A DNA stretch of 64,000 nt from Rodentibacter sp901420285 (GCF_041734645.1 NZ_CP162010.1:992001-1056000); one strand, 5' to 3'. Positions 34,310 to 43,814 are shown, counted from the first letter of the stretch. A program made the numbers and translations. Notes: generated from the letters alone by a model not told the origin.

Positions 34310-35134
34310 TCAAAATCCTGCCCAAACAGGTTTTACACCCTCCGGCAATGCCAAATTCTTGCCTAATTCTACCCAGCCGCAAGGGAAATGAAAATCCGAT
34401 CCGACAGAACCCAACAAATCAAATTCATTCGCCCAACGCGCCAATATCTGACGTTGGTCCTTCGTTTGACCGCAATCCGCTATTTCCACACCATCACCGC
34501 CCCAGGTTTTAAAATCCGACATTAGTCGGCGCACCCACTTTCCCGTCATGTTATAACGTAACGGATGAGCAATAACCGCTATTCCACCGGCGGCATGAAT
34601 AGTTTCGATAGTCGTGGGAATATTCGTCCATTCGGCTTTCACGAAAGCGGATTTGCCCGGTCCTAAATAGCGTTTAAATGCTTGGCCGTCATTTGAAACT
34701 TTGCCGATTTGTACCAAATATCGGGCATAATGAGCGCGCGTAACTTCGCCATCAGCAAGGGTTTTGGCGCCTTCATAGGCATTAGGAATACCCACTTTTT
34801 CCAATTTTGCACCAATTTCTAACGCCCTTTTTTCGCGTAGTACTTTTTGGTTTTCCAAAAGGGCGAGCATTTTCGGATGCATTTTATCGAAATTCAGTCC
34901 AACAATATGAATGCCACGCCCTTCCCAATCTGTTGAGACTTCCACGCCGCTAATCAGCGCTATGCCAATTTCATCGGCAGTTTGTTTAGCCTCATCAATA
35001 CCTGCAACGGTATCGTGATCGCATAACGCCAGTACATTGACACCCTGTTCAAATGCACGCAGCACCACTTCTCGCGGTGAAAGTACGCCGTCCGATGCGG
35101 TGCTGTGGCAATGTAAATCGTATTTTTTCGTCAT
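34310..35134 (-). CDS. rnm: PHP-domain 5'-3' exoribonuclease (RNase AM, YciV/TrpH)
   Basis: Cytosolic metal-dependent phosphoesterase, 274 aa; the E. coli homologue RNase AM matures rRNA 5' ends and releases phosphate from 3',5'-bisnucleotides. PHP motifs: YDLHCHSTASDG, CDHDTVAGIDE, GVEVSTDWEG, IAHPLRY and GSDFHFP. Its ATG overlaps the pyrD stop (TAATG at 35132-35136), so the two genes are co-transcribed. Confidence 0.9.
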   Translation of the reverse strand: MTKKYDLHCHSTASDGVLSPREVVLRAFEQGVNVLALCDHDTVAGIDEAKQTADEIGIALISGVEVSTDWEGRGIHIVGLNFDKMHPKMLALLENQKVLREKRALEIGAKLEKVGIPNAYEGAKTLADGEVTRAHYARYLVQIGKVSNDGQAFKRYLGPGKSAFVKAEWTNIPTTIETIHAAGGIAVIAHPLRYNMTGKWVRRLMSDFKTWGGDGVEIADCGQTKDQRQILARWANEFDLLGSVGSDFHFPCGWVELGKNLALPEGVKPVWAGF

Positions 35135-36153
35135 TATTTAATTGCGTTTACTAATTCTTTGACTAATTTCGGGCCTTGATAAATTAAGCCGGAATACACT
35201 TGCAATAGCTCGGCTCCCGCGGCGATTTTTTCTTGCGCGTTTGACACGCCGTCAATGCCACCACTGCCGATAATTGGAATCTGCCCTTTCAATTCTTTGT
35301 GCAAACGCTTGATAACCGCTGTGCTTTTGTGTTGTAACGGCTTGCCGCTTAAGCCGCCTTGTTGCTCGGCATTGTTTAATCCCGCGACAGTGTCACGTGA
35401 AATAGTGGTATTGGTCGCAATGACGCCGTCCATTTTATAACGTACCAAGGCATCGGCAATTTGCACCAATTCACTTTCCGATAAATCCGGCGCAATTTTC
35501 ACCGTGATCGGTACGTATTTGTTATATTGCTCCGCCAAAATTGCCTGACGCGCCTTAATGCTTTGTAGTAAATCATCGAAATAATCGCCGTATTGCAACC
35601 GGCGCAAATCCGGCGTATTCGGCGATGAAATATTCACGGTAATATAGCCCGCGTAGTTATAGGCTTTATTCAAGCAAAAAATATAATCGTCTTTACCGTG
35701 TTCCAACGGCGTTTGCTTATTTTTGCCGATATTAACACCGATTACTCCTTTATAACGGGCGTTTTTTACATTTTCGACTAAATAATCAATACCCTTATTA
35801 TTGAAACCGTTGCGGTTAATAATACCTTCTGCTTCGATCAAACGAAACTGGCGCGGTTTGGCATTGCCGTCTTGCGCAAGGGGCGTTACCGTGCCCACTT
35901 CAATAAAACCGAACCCCAACGCACCAAAGCCGTCAATCGCCTCACCGTCTTTATCGGCACCTGCTGCCAACCCGATCGGATTCGGAAAAAGCACGCCCAT
36001 CACCGTTTTCGGCGAACCTTTCGGCGTACCGATTAAGGATTTTAAAAGCGACTGGAACCAAGGCTTTCCTGCCAGTTTCAAACATTGAATAGTAAAATTA
36101 TGCGCTTTTTCCGCATCCATTTGGAAAATCGCCTGACGAAATAACTGATACAT
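35134..36153 (-). CDS. pyrD: Dihydroorotate dehydrogenase (quinone), class 2
   Basis: Membrane-associated FMN enzyme oxidising dihydroorotate to orotate with quinone. 339 aa; N-terminal amphipathic region (residues 1-40, MYQLFRQAIFQMDAEKAHNF), PIGLAAGADKDGEAI, NRNGFNN, NISSPNTPDLRRLQ with the class 2 catalytic Ser, and IIGSGGIDG for FMN. Follows pepN on the same strand, as in E. coli. Confidence 0.98.
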   Translation of the reverse strand: MYQLFRQAIFQMDAEKAHNFTIQCLKLAGKPWFQSLLKSLIGTPKGSPKTVMGVLFPNPIGLAAGADKDGEAIDGFGALGFGFIEVGTVTPLAQDGNAKPRQFRLIEAEGIINRNGFNNKGIDYLVENVKNARYKGVIGVNIGKNKQTPLEHGKDDYIFCLNKAYNYAGYITVNISSPNTPDLRRLQYGDYFDDLLQSIKARQAILAEQYNKYVPITVKIAPDLSESELVQIADALVRYKMDGVIATNTTISRDTVAGLNNAEQQGGLSGKPLQHKSTAVIKRLHKELKGQIPIIGSGGIDGVSNAQEKIAAGAELLQVYSGLIYQGPKLVKELVNAIK

Positions 36154-36169
36154 ACTTGTTTATCTCTTG

Positions 36170-36190
36170 GGACAGGTATAAAACCTGTCC
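36170..36190 (-). other. Intercistronic hairpin between pepN and pyrD
   Basis: Perfect 8-base arms GGACAGGT and ACCTGTCC around ATAAA, without a T run. It lies 16 bases upstream of the pyrD start and 17 after pepN. More like an RNA-processing or stability element than a terminator. Confidence 0.5.
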
Positions 36191-36207
36191 TAATGTGACC
36201 CTTCAGC

Positions 36208-38817
36208 TTATTGCAACGCTTTTTCAATCTTCTCAAATAAATCTTTAGAAAGATTTTCCACCGTACTCAATCGCTCTAACGCACGTTTCATTAAAGTTTG
36301 GCGTTGTGCATCGTAGCGGGCAAAGCGAATTAACGGCTCAATTAAACGCGCAGCCACTTGCGGATTGGTGTCATTTAATTTGATTAAAATATCCGTTAGG
36401 AAGCGATATCCTGAACCACCTATTTTATGGAAAGCCTTAAGATTTCGATTAACAAAGCTCCCCACCAATGCACGTAAACGATTTGGGTTGTTGAAATTAA
36501 AACTTGGATGATCCATCAAACGGTTCACAATCTCTAATACATTTTCATCCGGTCGGATGGCTTGCAAAGCGAACCATTTATCCATGACCAAGCCATCGTG
36601 TTGCCATTTTTGCTCAAAATCGGCAAGCAACGCATCGCGACAAGCCAATGCGGTGCTGGTGGCGGCACTCAACGCGGCAAGCTTGTCTGTCATATTATCG
36701 GCAGAATTGTAATGTTTTTGCACAATATTATTACCAAGTGACGTATATGCCAAATAGCTTAAACACAAGTTACGCATAGCACGAAGGGCTATATCTTGCT
36801 GTGTGACACGGTAGCCTTCTAAGCGGATGTGATTATAGGTTTTGAGCAACGGCTCTTTCAAATATTCTGCTATCGCGCGCAACATAAACTCACGCGCTGC
36901 CGTAATACCGTCCGGATCAATGGTTTTGAAATTTTCGGCAAATTCAAGATTACTCGGTAAAGTTAAAATTAACGCAGCGAGTTCAACATTTTCTTCGTAA
37001 TGGTCTAACACTTGGGAGAGTGCCACTAAAATTTGCGGAGAAATTTCAAATTCTTCGTTTTGTTGAAAATGCGCTACGTTACGTCGTAATTCATTCACAA
37101 ATAATATTTGTGCTGCATCCCATCGAACGAAAGAATTTTCGGCAAATTTTAATAAAACAAGAAGTTGCTCCGTGGTGAAAGCGTAATCTAATTTCACCGG
37201 TGCGGAAAAATCCGCCAACAAAGCAGGCACCGGACGGCCGTATATACCGTGAAATTCGAATATTTGCTCTTTTTCAGTAACGTTTAATACTTCACTCAAC
37301 GGTTCGCCATTACATTGCAACATTTGTTTAGTGCCGTCTTGCGCATACAAAGCGATTTTAACCGGAATATGCAAATTTACTTTTTCCATTTGATCGGCGG
37401 TCGGCGGTGTAAATTGAGACACCTTCAGACGATAGCTGTGCGTTTGTTCGTCGTAAGCATCGCTAATGAATAATTCCGGCGTACCGGATTGGCTGTACCA
37501 ACGGCGAAATTGGGTTAAATCAAAATCGTTTGCACGTTCCATTGCGGAAATAAAATCTTCGCAAGTTGCCGCTTTACCGTCATTTTCGGCGATATAAAGA
37601 GCCATACCTTTTTGGAAGCCTTGCTCGCCTAATAAGGTGTGCAACATACGAATCACTTCCGCGCCTTTTTCATACACCGTTACAGTATAGAAATTATTCA
37701 TTTCAATCACTTTTTCCGGACGAATCGGGTGCGCCATCGGCCCTGCATCTTCGGCAAATTGCGTGGTACGTAGGAATTTTACATTGTTGATACGATTTAC
37801 CGCACGAGAACCGGTATCGGAGGAAAATTCTTGATCACGAAAAACCGTTAAGCCTTCTTTTAAGCTTAGTTGGAACCAGTCACGGCAAGTTACGCGGTTA
37901 CCCGTCCAGTTATGAAAATATTCGTGCGCAATGACGCTTTCAATGGCGAGATAATCGTCATCCGTCGCGGTTTGTGGATTGGCGAGCACGAATTTCGAGT
38001 TGAAAATATTTAAGCCTTTATTTTCCATTGCGCCCATGTTGAAGAAATCCACGGCGACAATCATATAAATGTCTAAGTCGTATTCCAAATTGAAGCGTTC
38101 TTCGTCCCATTTCATCGCTTTCTTCAAACTTTCCATCGCCCAATCGGCACGATCGAGATTGCCACGATCCACATAAAGTTCCAGTGTCACTTCTCTGCCG
38201 CTTTGAGTAACGAATTTGTCTTGCAATAAATCAAAATTGCCCGCCACTAAAGCAAATAAATAGCTTGGTTTCGGAAACGGGTCATTCCATTCCACCCAGT
38301 GACGACCATCGGCTAAATCACCGGTCTCAATGCGGTTCCCATTGGAAAGTAGAAACGGGTATTTGGTTTTATCGGCCGTGATTTTGGTCGTATAGCGCGC
38401 CAATATGTCAGGACGATCCAGCATATAAGTGATTTGACGGAAGCCTTCCGCTTCGCATTGAGTACAAATGCCTTCGCCGGATTGGTATAAACCTTGTAAT
38501 GAGGTATTTTCGGCAGGAACAAGAATCGTCACAATTTCCAGCTCAAATTCGTCCACACTTTTGCCTGTTAAATTAAGCGTTAAACCTTCACCGTCTTGTT
38601 GATAAGCGGTGAAAGGTTTGCCGTTAAATTTAATCGAGGCGAATTGGAAACTATGACCGTCTAAGCGAAAGGTTGTCGCATTTTTATTTAAACGTTTGAA
38701 TTTTGTGGTCGCCGTGACAACGGTATGTCTTGGATCTAGTTGAAAGTCCAAATAAATATCCGTTACGGTGAAATCAGGTTGTTTATAATCTTTTCTATAT
38801 TTTGCCTTGGCTAACAT
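36208..38817 (-). CDS. pepN: Aminopeptidase N
   Basis: Cytosolic M1 zinc aminopeptidase of 869 aa, full length. Substrate motif GAMENKGLNIF; zinc site HEYFHNWTGNRVTCRDWFQLSLKE (HExxH-18-E); alternative start not needed. C-terminal helical domain follows to the end. One repeat copy lies at 36657-36666. Confidence 0.98.
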   Translation of the reverse strand: MLAKAKYRKDYKQPDFTVTDIYLDFQLDPRHTVVTATTKFKRLNKNATTFRLDGHSFQFASIKFNGKPFTAYQQDGEGLTLNLTGKSVDEFELEIVTILVPAENTSLQGLYQSGEGICTQCEAEGFRQITYMLDRPDILARYTTKITADKTKYPFLLSNGNRIETGDLADGRHWVEWNDPFPKPSYLFALVAGNFDLLQDKFVTQSGREVTLELYVDRGNLDRADWAMESLKKAMKWDEERFNLEYDLDIYMIVAVDFFNMGAMENKGLNIFNSKFVLANPQTATDDDYLAIESVIAHEYFHNWTGNRVTCRDWFQLSLKEGLTVFRDQEFSSDTGSRAVNRINNVKFLRTTQFAEDAGPMAHPIRPEKVIEMNNFYTVTVYEKGAEVIRMLHTLLGEQGFQKGMALYIAENDGKAATCEDFISAMERANDFDLTQFRRWYSQSGTPELFISDAYDEQTHSYRLKVSQFTPPTADQMEKVNLHIPVKIALYAQDGTKQMLQCNGEPLSEVLNVTEKEQIFEFHGIYGRPVPALLADFSAPVKLDYAFTTEQLLVLLKFAENSFVRWDAAQILFVNELRRNVAHFQQNEEFEISPQILVALSQVLDHYEENVELAALILTLPSNLEFAENFKTIDPDGITAAREFMLRAIAEYLKEPLLKTYNHIRLEGYRVTQQDIALRAMRNLCLSYLAYTSLGNNIVQKHYNSADNMTDKLAALSAATSTALACRDALLADFEQKWQHDGLVMDKWFALQAIRPDENVLEIVNRLMDHPSFNFNNPNRLRALVGSFVNRNLKAFHKIGGSGYRFLTDILIKLNDTNPQVAARLIEPLIRFARYDAQRQTLMKRALERLSTVENLSKDLFEKIEKALQ

Positions 38818-38901
38818 AATCTGCTCTTTTCTAACAAAAAACCGCGCCTAGAATAAAATTTTACGACTCAACTTGCAATGAGATTTTCCTTCCTCAAGCG
38901 G

Positions 38902-38917
38902 AAGCAAACGTTTGCTC
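38902..38917 (+). promoter_or_regulatory. PurR operator of purE
   Basis: AAGCAAACGTTTGCTC with the perfect 14-base palindrome AGCAAACGTTTGCT at 38903-38916 matches the PurR box (consensus ACGCAAACGTTTTCGT). It is 59 bases before purE. Repression by purines is expected. Confidence 0.85.
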
Positions 38918-38975
38918 AAAGTAGCGAAATTATGCTATTCTACGCCCGTTTTTTCTTTATATTGAGAGCAAATCA

Positions 38976-39473
38976 ATGTCAGCCAATCAACCACAAATCG
39001 CCATCGTTATGGGCTCCAAAAGCGACTGGGCGACCATGCAGGAAGCCACGCAAATTTTAGATACGCTTCAACTGCCTTATCACGTGGAAATCGTTTCCGC
39101 CCACCGCACGCCGAATAAACTCTTTACGTTCGCCGAAAATGCGCAGCAAAACGGCTATAAAGTCATCATTGCCGGCGCCGGCGGTGCCGCGCATTTACCG
39201 GGAATGATTGCCGCAAAAACCCTCGTCCCCGTTTTGGGCGTGCCGGTCAAAAGTTCCATGCTAAGCGGCGTGGACAGCCTGTATTCCATCGTGCAAATGC
39301 CGAAAGGCATTCCGGTCGGCACATTAGCCATCGGCCCGGCGGGCGCCGCCAATGCGGGTCTGTTAGCGGCACAAATTTTAGCGACTTGGGATGGCGAATT
39401 GCGTTCGCGCTTGCAAGCGTTCCGCGAAAATCAAACCAATGCGGTGCTGGATAATCCGGATCCGCGCGTTTAA
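38976..39473 (+). CDS. purE: N5-carboxyaminoimidazole ribonucleotide mutase
   Basis: Purine synthesis step 6b, converting N5-CAIR to CAIR. 165 aa; VMGSKSDWATM with the catalytic Ser-Asp, VSAHRTP with the catalytic His, and GAGGAAHLPGM. The start gives MSANQPQIAIVMGSKSDW; an upstream frame at 38878 is not this gene. It precedes purK with its own uptake-signal terminator between. Confidence 0.97.
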   Translation: MSANQPQIAIVMGSKSDWATMQEATQILDTLQLPYHVEIVSAHRTPNKLFTFAENAQQNGYKVIIAGAGGAAHLPGMIAAKTLVPVLGVPVKSSMLSGVDSLYSIVQMPKGIPVGTLAIGPAGAANAGLLAAQILATWDGELRSRLQAFRENQTNAVLDNPDPRV

Positions 39474-39490
39474 AAACATTTAAAAAACTG

Positions 39491-39521
39491 ACCGCACTTT
39501 CAAAGTGCGGTTGTTTTTTCA
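39491..39521. terminator. Uptake-signal inverted pair after purE
   Basis: ACCGCACTTT and AAAGTGCGGT (39491-39511) pair perfectly, followed by TGTTTTTTC. Two standard uptake cores in inverse orientation, forming a terminator or attenuator ahead of purK. Confidence 0.9.
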
Positions 39522-39541
39522 TTTTCATAAGAAGAAACCTC

Positions 39542-40642
39542 ATGCAAAAATCCTCTCTCTATCCCCCTGTTTACGTACTCGGCAATGGTCAATTAGGCCG
39601 CATGTTGCGCTACGCCGGCGCGCCGTTGGATATTCAAGTCGAGCCTCTTGCATTCGATGCGCCGTTGTTTGATTTACCGCCGAATGCGGTGCTCACGGCA
39701 GAGATCGAACGTTGGGAAAAAACGCCGTTAACCGAACTCCTCGGCAATCATAAAAATTTTGTGAATCAAAACGTGTTCAGTTTATTAGCCGATCGTTTCA
39801 CGCAAAAATCGCTGTTGGACGAATTGATACTTCCCACTTCGCCTTGGTGTTTATTAAAAGACAACCATCAATGGCCGGACGTATTCCAAACTATCGGCGA
39901 AAAAGTCGTGGTAAAACGCCGTACGGGCGGTTATGACGGTCGCGGGCAGTGGATTATCAACGATAAAAATAAAACCGATATTAGTAACGATCTTTTCGGC
40001 GAAGTAATTGCGGAGAAATTTATTCCCTTCGATTACGAAGTTTCGATTGTCGGCGCGCGTTTCAAAAACGGCGAAAAACGTTTTTATCCGGTCACGCACA
40101 ATTTGCAGCAAAACGGTATTTTGCGCTATAGCGTTGTGAGCACCGCATTGACGCAACAGTTTGCTCAACAACCCGCGCAGCAAAAACAAGCGGAAGCCAT
40201 GCTAGGCAAAATTATGGATAAGCTTAATTATATCGGGGTGATGGCGATGGAATGTTTTGTGGTTGGCGATCAATTGCTGATTAATGAACTGGCGCCACGT
40301 GTGCATAACAGTGGCCACTGGACGCAGCTCGGTTGTTCCATAAGCCAATTTGAATTGCACTTGCGCGCCCTGCTCGATTTGCCTACGCCACAATTACAAA
40401 TTTTCGCGCCGAGCGTGATGGTCAATTTAATCGGCACGGAACACAACGCACAATGGCTCAATACGCCGTTCGCGCAGCTGCATTGGTACGGCAAAGAAGT
40501 ACGCCCGGGGCGCAAAGTCGGTCATATTAATTTGACGCATCCGGATAAAACCATTTTGATTCAGCTATTGGAAAAACTGCGCGGCGAATTACCGGATGAT
40601 TATCAATCTGGCTTAAACTGGGCAATTGAGCAATTAAAATAA
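39542..40642 (+). CDS. purK: N5-carboxyaminoimidazole ribonucleotide synthase
   Basis: ATP-grasp enzyme making N5-CAIR from AIR and bicarbonate. 366 aa; VYVLGNGQLGRMLRYAGAPL at the N-terminus, ATP-binding VVKRRTGGYDGRGQW, and metal-binding INELAPRVHNSGHWTQ. Two repeat copies lie in frame (39683, 40140). Confidence 0.97.
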   Translation: MQKSSLYPPVYVLGNGQLGRMLRYAGAPLDIQVEPLAFDAPLFDLPPNAVLTAEIERWEKTPLTELLGNHKNFVNQNVFSLLADRFTQKSLLDELILPTSPWCLLKDNHQWPDVFQTIGEKVVVKRRTGGYDGRGQWIINDKNKTDISNDLFGEVIAEKFIPFDYEVSIVGARFKNGEKRFYPVTHNLQQNGILRYSVVSTALTQQFAQQPAQQKQAEAMLGKIMDKLNYIGVMAMECFVVGDQLLINELAPRVHNSGHWTQLGCSISQFELHLRALLDLPTPQLQIFAPSVMVNLIGTEHNAQWLNTPFAQLHWYGKEVRPGRKVGHINLTHPDKTILIQLLEKLRGELPDDYQSGLNWAIEQLK

Positions 40643-40652
40643 ATTCATTTTT

Positions 40653-40700
40653 AACCGCACTTTTTTAAGGCGGATTAACCTCCTTAAAGTGTGGTTAAAT
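40653..40700. terminator. Degenerate uptake-signal pair after purK
   Basis: AACCGCACTTTTTTAAGG and CCTTAAAGTGTGGTT pair imperfectly. The left arm holds a standard core (40654-40662); the right core has TGTGG in place of TGCGG. Confidence 0.7.
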
Positions 40701-40792
40701 TTTGCGGCGTTTTTGCTTGCTAAAGGCAAAAGGTTGCAGTATAAGAACAGCAAATAAATTTCCATAACACACATCAAAAGAAGGAAAACGCT

Positions 40793-41983
40793 ATGTTTGA
40801 AAATATCAAAGCCGCGCCGGCAGATCCGATTTTAGGCTTAGGCGAAGCATTCAAATCAGAAACTCGTGCAAATAAAATCAATTTAGGTATCGGCATATAT
40901 AAAGACGCACAAGGCGCAACGCCGATTATGCGCGCTGTGAAAGAAGCCGAAGCGCGTTTATTGGCGAAAGAAAACAGCAAAAATTACCTCGGCATTGATG
41001 GTATCGCCGATTACAATCAACGCACTAAAGCACTTCTTTTCGGCGCAGATAGCCCAATTATTGCGCAAGATCGCGCCAGAACCGTGCAAAGTTTAGGCGG
41101 CACCGGTGCACTTCGCATTGCGGCCGAATTTATCAAACGCCAAACCAAAGCGCAAAACGTTTGGATTAGCACGCCGACCTGGCCGAACCATAATGCGATT
41201 TTCAATGCGGTGGGCATGACGATTCGCGAATATCGTTATTACGACGCCGAACGTAAAGCATTGGATTGGGACAACTTAATTGCCGATTTAAGCAATGCCA
41301 ATGAAGGCGATGTGGTGCTTTTCCACGGCTGCTGCCATAACCCGACGGGGATCGATCCGACGCCGGAACAGTGGAAACAATTGGCCGAACTTTCCGTAAA
41401 AAACGGCTGGTTGCCATTATTCGACTTTGCTTATCAAGGCTTAGCCAACGGCTTAAATGAAGACGCGGTCGGTTTACGCACGTTTGCCGCCAATCACAAA
41501 GAATTATTGGTCGCCAGTTCGTTCTCGAAAAATTTCGGTTTATATAACGAACGCGTCGGCGCCTTCACTTTGGTGGCGGAAAACGCAGATATCGCTGCAA
41601 CCGCATTAACTCAAGTGAAATCCATTATTCGCACGCTCTACTCCAACCCGGCATCGCACGGTGGCGCAACGGTCGCGACCGTATTAAACGATCCGCAACT
41701 TCGCCAAGAATGGGAAAATGAACTGACTGAGATGCGTGAACGCATCAAAAAAATGCGCCATTTATTTGTGCAACTTCTGAAAGAATACGGCGCAAAACAG
41801 GATTTTGGTTTTATTATGGAACAAAACGGCATGTTTTCCTTCAGTGGTTTAACGCCGGAACAAGTGGATCGCCTCAGAGAAGAATTCGCCATTTATGCGG
41901 TTCGATCCGGGCGTATCAACGTGGCGGGCATTACGGAAGATAATATCCGTTACTTGTGTGAAAGTATTGTGAAAGTGCTTTAA
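40793..41983 (+). CDS. aspC: Aspartate/aromatic aminotransferase
   Basis: Cytosolic class I pyridoxal-phosphate transaminase (aspartate:2-oxoglutarate; some family members take aromatic acids). 396 aa; MFENIKAAPADPILGLGEAF, substrate loop CCHNPTGIDPT, PLP lysine in SSFSKNFGLYNERVG, and GRINVAGI with the substrate Arg near the C-terminus. AspC is chosen over TyrB by length and the N-terminal wording; specificity is not certain. RBS GAAGGAAAA. Confidence 0.93.
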   Translation: MFENIKAAPADPILGLGEAFKSETRANKINLGIGIYKDAQGATPIMRAVKEAEARLLAKENSKNYLGIDGIADYNQRTKALLFGADSPIIAQDRARTVQSLGGTGALRIAAEFIKRQTKAQNVWISTPTWPNHNAIFNAVGMTIREYRYYDAERKALDWDNLIADLSNANEGDVVLFHGCCHNPTGIDPTPEQWKQLAELSVKNGWLPLFDFAYQGLANGLNEDAVGLRTFAANHKELLVASSFSKNFGLYNERVGAFTLVAENADIAATALTQVKSIIRTLYSNPASHGGATVATVLNDPQLRQEWENELTEMRERIKKMRHLFVQLLKEYGAKQDFGFIMEQNGMFSFSGLTPEQVDRLREEFAIYAVRSGRINVAGITEDNIRYLCESIVKVL

Positions 41984-42001
41984 TCTAAGCAAAACATACA
42001 T

Positions 42002-42030
42002 AAAAGCGCATCTCGGTATGCGCTTTTTGT
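42002..42030 (+). terminator. Terminator of aspC
   Basis: AAAAGCGCAT and ATGCGCTTTTT with a 6-base loop, then GTTTTT. Confidence 0.85.
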
Positions 42031-42072
42031 TTTTAAGGAAAAATTAGCAGGGGACGATGTTATCAATACGAA

Positions 42073-42098
42073 TCTAAAAATAAATTAATATTTTTAGA
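42073..42098 (+). promoter_or_regulatory. 10-bp-arm inverted repeat upstream of the urea transporter
   Basis: TCTAAAAATA and TATTTTTAGA separated by AATTAA lie 109 bases before the urea transporter start, in a strongly AT-rich promoter region. It could be an operator for an unknown regulator of the urease locus; it matches neither the NikR nor the NtrC consensus that I know. Confidence 0.4.
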
Positions 42099-42206
42099 TA
42101 AAATCTAAATTAAATCTTCTTTCTTTAGAATTTTAACTATAAACACTTTGAGTTTTAATGAAATCTCCCTAAACTTCAAAAGCATTATTTTTTAGGAGGC
42201 ATTTTT

Positions 42207-43106
42207 GTGCGGTTTATAAAAATCGTCCTTGTCGGAATCGGACAAATCTTTTTACAAGAAAACGGTTTATCGGGACTTATCATCGCTATCGCCATGTTTT
42301 TTAGCCACTGGGCGCTAGGCTTAAGTTGTTTACTCGGCTCGCTCATCGGCACCGCATCGGCTATCCTATTGCACTATCCACAAAACGAAATTAAACAAGG
42401 TTTATACGGCTTCAACGCCAGCCTTGCTTTTATGTGCACAATCTTCACTTTCGGACTAACCGGTTTATCGCCCTTAATCCTTGCGCTAGGCGCCTTCAAT
42501 GCGGTGCTCTCCACGCTTCTCATGCGTGAATTCACCAAACGAAACCTCACCGCTTACACCTTTCCTTTTGTTGCGACTTGTTGGCTATTTTGCCAAGGTA
42601 TAGCGCACTTTGGTTTGTTCGGTTTATCGCAAACTACACCAAATTTAGCGGATCACACTACAACGCTAGATGCCATCAAGCAACCCTTTTACGCTTGGGC
42701 GGAAGTTAATTTTGGCGCCGATTTAATTACCGGCTTGCTATTATTTCTTGCCATCGCGATCAATTCTCCCCGGGCGGCAATGTGGGGCATGACGGCAGCT
42801 GTTTTCAGCTCGTTCTTTGCCACTTGCTTGTTCGACATTGAACCAAACCGACTAGCAAACGGCATCTACGGCTTTTCCGCGATTTTATTGGCGTGTGCCT
42901 TTGCCGGCAAACGGCTACGAGATTTTGTTTATGTGCTCACCGGCACCGCATTGACCGTAGTGATTCAATTTGGCGTAGCGAAAATGGGCCTCGCCCCTTA
43001 TACTATCGGGTTTATTGTGGCGGCTTGGCTAATGTTATGGTTTAAAAATAAAGTCGATCACAGTACCTTAAGTTCACAAAAACTCAGCAATTTTTTTAAT
43101 CCGTAA
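42207..43106 (+). CDS. Urea transporter (UT family)
   Basis: Inner-membrane urea channel of 299 aa, mostly hydrophobic with about ten membrane segments, including the internally repeated GLYGFNASLAFMCTIF (about residues 70-85) and NGIYGFSAILLACAF (about 218-232), the two filter repeats of UT proteins. It starts with GTG, placed 7 bases after a perfect AGGAGG (42194-42199). It lies 22 bases before ureA, so urea import and hydrolysis are co-expressed. A similar transporter precedes urease in Actinobacillus pleuropneumoniae. Two repeat copies (42498, 42943) lie in frame. Confidence 0.92.
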   Translation: MRFIKIVLVGIGQIFLQENGLSGLIIAIAMFFSHWALGLSCLLGSLIGTASAILLHYPQNEIKQGLYGFNASLAFMCTIFTFGLTGLSPLILALGAFNAVLSTLLMREFTKRNLTAYTFPFVATCWLFCQGIAHFGLFGLSQTTPNLADHTTTLDAIKQPFYAWAEVNFGADLITGLLLFLAIAINSPRAAMWGMTAAVFSSFFATCLFDIEPNRLANGIYGFSAILLACAFAGKRLRDFVYVLTGTALTVVIQFGVAKMGLAPYTIGFIVAAWLMLWFKNKVDHSTLSSQKLSNFFNP

Positions 43107-43128
43107 AATCAATAAAAGGACGGCAAAC

Positions 43129-43431
43129 ATGCATCTAACATCCAGAGAACAAGAAAAGCTGATGCTTTTCCTCGCGGGCGAACTGGCGGCAAAACGCAAA
43201 GCGCGCGGGCTAAAATTAAATTATCCGGAAGCCATCGCCTACATCGCCAGCCACTTGCAAGAAGCGGCGCGCGATGGCATGAGCGTAGCGGAGGTAATGC
43301 AATATGGCGCAACATTATTAAGTGTTGAAGATGTTATGGAAGGCGTGCCGGAAATGGTGCACGAAGTGCAGATTGAAGCGACCTTTCCGGATGGTACGAA
43401 GTTGGTGACGGTACATAACCCAATTAGATAA
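43129..43431 (+). CDS. ureA: Urease gamma subunit
   Basis: Small structural subunit of the cytosolic nickel urease. 100 aa, MHLTSREQEKLMLFLAGELA at the N-terminus and ATFPDGTKLVTVHNPI at the end, both diagnostic. RBS AAAAGGA. A hairpin follows before ureB. Confidence 0.98.
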   Translation: MHLTSREQEKLMLFLAGELAAKRKARGLKLNYPEAIAYIASHLQEAARDGMSVAEVMQYGATLLSVEDVMEGVPEMVHEVQIEATFPDGTKLVTVHNPIR

Positions 43432-43440
43432 AAAGAAGTT

Positions 43441-43460
43441 CCCTCTTAGCAAAAAGAGGG
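43441..43460 (+). other. Hairpin between ureA and ureB
   Basis: CCCTCTT-AGCAAA-AAGAGGG, 9 bases after the ureA stop, with no T run behind it. Probably an mRNA stability or processing element. A related hairpin (TTCCCTCCG/CGGAGGGAA) lies between ureG and ureD. Confidence 0.55.
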
Positions 43461-43499
43461 CATTTCGTGCAAATTTAAAAATAGAAGGATTTAAACAAT

Positions 43500-43805
43500 A
43501 TGATCCCAGGCGAATACAAACTAGCCGAAGGTAACATTCATGCCAATGCGGGGCGAAAGACTGTGAAAATTGATGTGGTGAACAAGGGTGATCGTCCGAT
43601 CCAAGTCGGTTCACACTATCACTTTTTTGAAACCAACCATGCCCTTGAATTTGACCGCTCATTGGCGCGCGGTATGCGTTTAAACGTACCGTCCGGCAAT
43701 GCGGTGCGTTTTGAACCGGGCGAAATCAAAACAGTGGAACTGGTTGCCTTTGGCGGAAACCAAGTGATTTATGGTTTCCATAATGAAATTAGCGGTAAAT
43801 TATAG
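43500..43805 (+). CDS. ureB: Urease beta subunit
   Basis: Structural subunit of urease. 101 aa starting MIPGEYKLAEGNIHANAGRK, with VGSHYHFFETN, RFEPGE and YGFHNEISGKL. RBS AGAAGGA. The stop is 9 bases before the ureC start. One in-frame repeat copy at 43698. Confidence 0.98.
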   Translation: MIPGEYKLAEGNIHANAGRKTVKIDVVNKGDRPIQVGSHYHFFETNHALEFDRSLARGMRLNVPSGNAVRFEPGEIKTVELVAFGGNQVIYGFHNEISGKL

Positions 43806-43814
43806 GGGGCGATG

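Noticed and set aside
42000..42206. NikR operator before the urea transporter
   Set aside because: No GTATGA-N16-TCATAC-like pair found; only the unrelated TCTAAAAATA inverted repeat.
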